Assembly (NCBI RefSeq): GCF_018614955.1 | Contig: NZ_JAGGNV010000036.1 | Location: forward strand, 1-64,000 | Length of the DNA: 64,000 nucleotides | Direction of reading: 5' to 3' | Source: Variovorax paradoxus | GTDB taxonomy: Bacteria; Pseudomonadota; Gammaproteobacteria; Burkholderiales; Burkholderiaceae_C | Part shown: positions 60,236 to 64,000 of the stretch, piece by piece | How positions within the stretch are numbered: the stretch's first letter is position 1 | How the letters are laid out: each line of letters starts with the position of its first letter | Translations under genes and position numbers: made by a program | Notes under the pieces: model-generated | Databases searched by the model: none | Seen by the model: only the letters and a program-made list of their open reading frames with translations | Told to the model about the DNA's origin: nothing

Positions 60236-60347
60236 CGTGGGCTTTTCAGCGTGTCGCTGGCCGGGTGGCCATGTCGCGTGTCTCGACGCTGGAAGAACAC
60301 TGTGGGTGAACCTATTCGGGTTTGCTGCACCACCCGAAGGATAAATC

Positions 60348-60611
60348 ATGGTCGTCATTCGACTCTCCCGCGGCGGCGCCAAAGGCCGTCCGTTTTTCAA
60401 CATCGTCGTGTCGGACAAGCGCGTTCGCCGCGATGGCCGCTTCATTGAGCGCCTGGGCTTCTACAATCCGACCGCCAAGGAAAACGAAGAAAGCATCCGC
60501 ATCGCGCAGGATCGCCTGGCCTACTGGAAGAGCGTCGGTGCGCAAGCCTCGCCCACGGTCCATCGCCTGATCAAGCAAGCCGCCGCAGCGGCTCCCAAGG
60601 CGGCCGCTTAA
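60348..60611 (+). CDS. rpsP: 30S ribosomal protein S16
   Basis: An 87-residue S16 protein of the small subunit. The sequence [20 protein letters not shown] and [15 protein letters not shown] is standard. It heads the rpsP-rimM-trmD-rplS operon, which groups two ribosomal proteins with a 16S maturation factor and a tRNA methyltransferase. The only short gap downstream (15 bases to rimM) fits one transcript. Confidence 0.97.
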   Translation: MVVIRLSRGGAKGRPFFNIVVSDKRVRRDGRFIERLGFYNPTAKENEESIRIAQDRLAYWKSVGAQASPTVHRLIKQAAAAAPKAAA

Positions 60612-60626
60612 GCTGCCGATCCGGCG

Positions 60627-61181
60627 ATGCTGCCCACGCTCGAAGCCGCCGAACTGCCGGCGGATGCGATCGAAGTGGCGCGCATTGCCGACGCCTGGGG
60701 CATCAAGGGCTGGTTCAAGGTCCTGCCCCACAGCGCCCAGCCCGAGGCGCTTTTTTCATCCAAGCGCTGGTTTCTGCAGCCGCCTGGCGCAAAGACCGCG
60801 GGCGCTTTCCGGCTCGCGATCCGCGAAGCCAAGGAACACTCCGATTGCATCGTCGCCTCGTCCGAGGACGTGCCTGACCGCAACGCGGCCGAAGCGCTGC
60901 GCGGGGCGCGCGTGTTCGTGCCGCGTTCGAGCTTTCCGACTGCCGGCGACGACGAGTACTACTGGGTCGATCTGATCGGGCTTGCCGTCGTGAACCGCGA
61001 AGGCGTCGCGCTCGGTACGGTGCGCGAACTGCTCGCCAGCGGGCCGCAGACCACGCTGGTGCTGGACGCCCAGGAGGGCGGGAAGCCGGTCGAGCGCATG
61101 GTTCCCTTCGTCTCGGCCTTCGTCGACAAAGTGGATCTGCCGGGCCGGCTGATCACCGTCGACTGGCAGCCTGACTACTGA
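60627..61181 (+). CDS. rimM: ribosome maturation factor RimM
   Basis: A 184-residue factor needed for late 30S assembly, binding S19 near the 16S 3' domain. The N-terminal beta-barrel contains [18 protein letters not shown], and the C-terminal PRC-barrel contains [18 protein letters not shown] and [18 protein letters not shown]. It lies between rpsP and trmD as usual. The ATG at 60627 gives a slightly longer N-terminus than E. coli (182), which is normal. Confidence 0.95.
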   Translation: MLPTLEAAELPADAIEVARIADAWGIKGWFKVLPHSAQPEALFSSKRWFLQPPGAKTAGAFRLAIREAKEHSDCIVASSEDVPDRNAAEALRGARVFVPRSSFPTAGDDEYYWVDLIGLAVVNREGVALGTVRELLASGPQTTLVLDAQEGGKPVERMVPFVSAFVDKVDLPGRLITVDWQPDY

Positions 61182-61203
61182 GCCGCCCGGCTCCGGCGCC
61201 GCC

Positions 61204-61950
61204 ATGCGCTTCGACGTCATCACCCTCTTTCCCGAGCTGTTCGCGCCCTTTCTCGCGAGCGGCGTGACGCGCCGTGCCTACGAGTCGAAGCAGGTCGAGG
61301 TCGTGCTGTGGAACCCGCGCGATTTCGCCGACGGCAACTACCGGCGCGTCGACGACCGCCCCTTCGGCGGCGGTCCCGGCATGGTCATGACGGCCGAGCC
61401 GCTGTCGGCCTGCCTGGATGCGGCGCTGGCGGCGCGGGGTGCCGCGGCACCGGTGATTCTCTTCTCGCCGATCGGCGAAACCCTGCGGCACGAGGCGGTG
61501 GAGCGCTGGTCTGCCGGCGAGGGCGCGGTGCTGGTGTGCGGGCGTTACGAAGGCATCGACCAGCGTTTCATCGATGCGCGTGTTACGCACCAGTTGAGCA
61601 TCGGCGATTTCGTGTTGTCGGGCGGCGAGATTCCCGCCATGGCCTTGCTCGACGCCGTCGCGCGGCTCCAGCCGGGCGTGCTGGGCGACGCGGACAGCCA
61701 CGTGCAGGACAGCTTCAACCCGGCGCTCGATGGCTTGCTCGACTGCCCCCACTACACCCGGCCGGAGCAATGGATGGGCGAGACAGTGCCTCCCGTCCTG
61801 CTCTCGGGGCATCACGTGCAGATCGAGCGCTGGCGACGCGACCAGCGGCTCGCGATCACCCAGCAAAAACGCCCCGACTTGATCGAGGCGGCGCGCGCAG
61901 CCGGCCGGCTCAGCCCGGCGGACGAGAAAGCGCTCCAAAAAAAGCTATAA
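61204..61950 (+). CDS. trmD: tRNA (guanine-N1-)-methyltransferase
   Basis: A 248-residue SPOUT-class methyltransferase that makes m1G37 next to the anticodon and so prevents frameshifting. Motifs are [51 protein letters not shown] and the knotted SAM site [20 protein letters not shown]. The catalytic aspartate is probably in [13 protein letters not shown]. The stop codon lies inside a TATAAT sequence that may be a promoter for rplS. Confidence 0.97.
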   Translation: MRFDVITLFPELFAPFLASGVTRRAYESKQVEVVLWNPRDFADGNYRRVDDRPFGGGPGMVMTAEPLSACLDAALAARGAAAPVILFSPIGETLRHEAVERWSAGEGAVLVCGRYEGIDQRFIDARVTHQLSIGDFVLSGGEIPAMALLDAVARLQPGVLGDADSHVQDSFNPALDGLLDCPHYTRPEQWMGETVPPVLLSGHHVQIERWRRDQRLAITQQKRPDLIEAARAAGRLSPADEKALQKKL

Positions 61951-61951
61951 T
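61946..61951 (+). promoter_or_regulatory. possible internal -10 element before rplS
   Basis: A perfect TATAAT overlaps the trmD stop codon, 100 bases before the rplS start. No good -35 is seen 16-18 bases upstream. An internal promoter would let L19 be made in excess of TrmD; the call rests on the hexamer alone. Confidence 0.35.
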
Positions 61952-62050
61952 TTCGGGCTCCCCGATCCTCTGCCGGCCGCGTCGCCTTGGCCCCCCAGGG
62001 CTTTATGACGCCTTTTGTGTAGCGCGAGCACGATCGAATCCAGGAAACCA

Positions 62051-62431
62051 ATGAACCTCATCCAGACCCTCGAGCAGGAAGAAATCGCCCGGCTCGGCAA
62101 GAAGATTCCCGATTTCATGCCCGGCGACACGGTCATCGTCAGCGTGAACGTCGTCGAAGGCAATCGCAAGCGCGTGCAGGCCTACGAAGGCGTCGTGATC
62201 GCCAAGCGCAATCGCGGCCTCAACAGCGGCTTCACGGTGCGCAAGATCTCCAGCGGCGAAGGCGTGGAACGTACGTTCCAGACCTACAGCCCGCTGATCG
62301 CCGGCATCGAAGTCAAGCGTCGCGGCGATGTGCGCCGTGCCAAGCTCTACTATCTGCGCGAGCGCAGCGGCCGTTCGGCACGCATCAAGGAAAAGCTGCC
62401 CGGCAAGTCGTCGGCAGCGGCTGCTCAGTAA
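62051..62431 (+). CDS. rplS: 50S ribosomal protein L19
   Basis: A 126-residue L19 protein at the 30S-50S interface. [20 protein letters not shown] begins the protein, and [38 protein letters not shown] and [15 protein letters not shown] follow. The Ala-rich C-terminus is slightly longer than in E. coli (115). The start ATG is preceded by CAGGAAACC. The operon is closed by the strong hairpin at 62448-62481. Confidence 0.97.
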   Translation: MNLIQTLEQEEIARLGKKIPDFMPGDTVIVSVNVVEGNRKRVQAYEGVVIAKRNRGLNSGFTVRKISSGEGVERTFQTYSPLIAGIEVKRRGDVRRAKLYYLRERSGRSARIKEKLPGKSSAAAAQ

Positions 62432-62447
62432 AGAGCGCCTCCCGTCG

Positions 62448-62481
62448 TGCAAAAAGCCGCCGATCAAGGCGGCTTTTTGCA
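62448..62481. terminator. intrinsic terminator after rplS
   Basis: TGCAAAAAGCCGCC (62448-62461) pairs perfectly with GGCGGCTTTTTGCA (62468-62481) around a six-base loop, giving a 14-bp stem with a T-run in its 3' arm. It ends the rpsP-rimM-trmD-rplS transcript 17 bases after the rplS stop. Confidence 0.93.
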
Positions 62482-62598
62482 TTGGTGCTCCGATGCATCG
62501 ATGCGATCGTGATTTTTGTTGTTGTGCCGCGCATCGCGCCGGCGCGGTTTTTGCGCTCTACTTCAGTAAGTCCTTTCTTGACCTCACCACCATCCACC

Positions 62599-63315
62599 AT
62601 GCGCCCTGCTTCCGTCGAATCCGTCAACGCCGTCCTGCCGTCGGCGCTGCGGTCCTTCGACCCGCGCCAGGTACCGGTGGTCGGCATCGACGCCGCGCTG
62701 CCGGCGGTGGCGCCCTCACGCTTCGATGCACGCGCCTTGCGTGCACGCTTCGCCGCGCCGCCGGCCTGGGTGCCTGAACTGCGGCGCGAGCCGCGGCTGA
62801 CGGATCGTGTACCCGCCCAGGCGGCGGTGCTGGTGCCGATCGTGATGAGGGACGAACCCACCGTGCTGCTGACCGAGCGGACGACGCATCTGTCGACGCA
62901 CTCGGGCCAGGTGGCCTTCCCGGGCGGCCGGGTCGATCCCGAGGACGCCAATGTCGCGGCGGCGGCCTTGCGCGAAGCGTGGGAAGAGGTCGGCTTGTCG
63001 GCGGAGTACATCGAGGTGCTGGGCAGCCTGCCGACCTACACGACCGTCACGTCCTTCATCGTGACCCCGGTGGTCGCGCTCGTGCGGCCGGACTTCGAGT
63101 TGAACATCAATCCCTATGAGGTGGCGGCGGCCTTCGAAGTGCCGCTCGCCCATCTGATGAATCCGGCGAACCACCGGCGCCACGCGCTCGTCGGCGAAGA
63201 CCTCAAGTCGCGCGAGTGGTTTTCGATGCCCTACCAGGACGGTCCTCACGAGCGTTACGTTTGGGGTGCGACGGCGGGCATGCTGCGCAACCTCTACCGC
63301 TTCCTCTCGGCCTGA
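62599..63315 (+). CDS. NUDIX hydrolase, CoA pyrophosphatase type
   Basis: A 238-residue NUDIX hydrolase. The complete NUDIX box spans about residues 115-137, beginning GGRVDPEDANVAAAALRE and ending AWEEVGL. The preceding LLTERTTHLSTHSGQVAFPG carries the UPF0035-type motif of CoA diphosphatases, so cleavage of CoA to phosphopantetheine is the likeliest role. The first 50 residues are family-variable. The ATG at 62599-62601 follows ACCATCCACC, a poor ribosome-binding site; an in-frame start at 62482 lies inside the terminator and is rejected. Confidence 0.86.
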   Translation: MRPASVESVNAVLPSALRSFDPRQVPVVGIDAALPAVAPSRFDARALRARFAAPPAWVPELRREPRLTDRVPAQAAVLVPIVMRDEPTVLLTERTTHLSTHSGQVAFPGGRVDPEDANVAAAALREAWEEVGLSAEYIEVLGSLPTYTTVTSFIVTPVVALVRPDFELNINPYEVAAAFEVPLAHLMNPANHRRHALVGEDLKSREWFSMPYQDGPHERYVWGATAGMLRNLYRFLSA

Positions 63316-63365
63316 GCCGCGCGAGTCCGTCCGGGTGCCTGGGAGGCACTCGCTATCATCGATGG

Positions 63366-64000
63366 ATGAGTTTCTTTGCGATCCTGTGCGCGTTGCTGAT
63401 CGAACAGGTGCGGCCGCTTGCGTATCACAACCCGGTATACGGCAGCGTGCTCGCATGGACGCGCTGGACCAGCCGCAATTTTGACGCCGGCAAGCCGCAC
63501 CACGGCTGGGTGGCCTGGGGGCTTGCGGTGCTCGTGCCGACGGTGCTCGCATTGGGCGTGCATTGGCTGCTGGTGCTCACGCTGGGGCTGCCCTTCGCGG
63601 TGCTGTGGAGCGTCGCGGTGCTCTACGTCACGCTGGGCTTTCGGCAGTTCAGCCACCATTTCACCGGCATCCGCGATGCGCTCGACGAGGGCGACGAAGC
63701 GCTTGCGCGCTCGCTGCTCGCCCACTGGCAGCGTGTCGATGCGGCGGACCTGCCGCGCAGCGAGATCGTGCGGCACGTGATCGAGCACTCGGTGATTGCG
63801 GCGCATCGGCATGTGTTCGGTGTGCTTGCCTGGTTCTCCATCCTCGCCGCCGCCGGGCTGGGGCCTGCCGGCGCAGTGTTCTACCGCATGAGCGAGTTCG
63901 TTTCGCGCTATTGGGCGCACAAGAACGGCGCTTCGATCCAGCCGTCCAGCACGTGGGTTCAGCACGCGGCCGATCGGGCCTGGGGCGTGATCGACTGGCT
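63366..64000 (+). CDS. CobD/CbiB-family membrane protein (partial)
   Basis: The first 211 residues of a protein cut by the window end. It starts MSFFAILCALLIEQVRPLAY, with a second hydrophobic region LLVLTLGLPFAVLWSVAVLY and FRQFSHHFTGIRDALDEGDE, then a third near HRHVFGVLAWFSILAAAGLG. This matches the CobD/CbiB family that betaproteobacteria carry near rplS and the NUDIX gene. True CbiB joins aminopropanol phosphate to the cobalamin ring; no other cobalamin gene is near, and this branch may have another role. It may lie in one transcript with the NUDIX gene, 50 bases upstream. Confidence 0.8.
   Translation, partial: MSFFAILCALLIEQVRPLAYHNPVYGSVLAWTRWTSRNFDAGKPHHGWVAWGLAVLVPTVLALGVHWLLVLTLGLPFAVLWSVAVLYVTLGFRQFSHHFTGIRDALDEGDEALARSLLAHWQRVDAADLPRSEIVRHVIEHSVIAAHRHVFGVLAWFSILAAAGLGPAGAVFYRMSEFVSRYWAHKNGASIQPSSTWVQHAADRAWGVIDW

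Overview
The window is GC-rich and densely coded, and looks like core chromosome of a betaproteobacterium. The gene orders leuC-leuD-leuB-asd-fimV-truA-trpF-trpB-trpA-accD, sdhC-sdhD-sdhA-sdhB-sdhE-gltA with a GntR regulator and divergent mdh, and rpsP-rimM-trmD-rplS point to Burkholderiales. Protein style and neighbourhood suggest Comamonadaceae (Variovorax-like); that genus-level guess is inference. No rRNA, tRNA, CRISPR array, prophage or complete mobile element is visible. No gap between genes exceeds 300 bases.

Layout. 1-0.6 kb: 3' remnant of an IS1634-type transposase. 0.6-3.9 kb: lysS, a YegD-like Hsp70 and a YgjP-like metallopeptidase, coupled by overlapping stop/start codons. 4.0-6.2 kb: a stand-alone Lon N-terminal-domain protein, divergent yggT, then accD. 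6.2-18.2 kb: trpA, trpB, trpF, truA, fimV, asd, leuB, leuD, leuC and a LysR regulator, all on the minus strand. 18.3-24.6 kb: an entericidin-like lipoprotein, gltA, sdhE, sdhBADC and gntR (minus). 24.7-35.4 kb: mdh, tam, a CitE-like lyase, a secreted protein, acnB, a divergent XRE-regulator/membrane-protein pair, and acnA. This makes an unusually complete TCA-cycle neighbourhood. 35.4-39.4 kb: a membrane-anchored C13 peptidase, then feoA-feoB plus a Cys-rich FeoB-associated protein behind a 6-1-6 Fur-type palindrome. 39.4-44.6 kb: an FAD monooxygenase, a SMI1/KNR4-ankyrin protein, and kynA/kynU/kynB. 44.7-47.8 kb: argF, argD, a DUF3579 protein, rpsT. 47.9-53.5 kb: murJ, a SirB1-type protein, a VOC protein, a GlxA-like AraC regulator with an isochorismatase-type hydrolase, and an AI-2E-family permease. 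53.5-60.2 kb: purM divergent from hda-pcnB-folK, then a phosphate pair (DUF47/PhoU-like and Pit), a TM2 protein and a GNAT acetyltransferase. 60.3-64.0 kb: rpsP-rimM-trmD-rplS, a NUDIX hydrolase, and a CobD/CbiB-type gene cut by the window edge.

Most genes are housekeeping: amino-acid and purine synthesis, TCA cycle, translation, envelope. Their logic is conventional: trans-aconitate methyltransferase sits between mdh and the aconitases, sdhE beside sdhAB, and DUF47 beside Pit. I found no convincing new multi-gene defence or mobile system. The items most worth a second look are small: paired palindromes between gntR and mdh, a dyad overlapping the lysR start codon, a dyad upstream of kynB, a duplicated acnA 3' end beside a perfect 22-bp palindrome, the orphan membrane C13 peptidase, and the orphan SMI1/KNR4-ankyrin protein.
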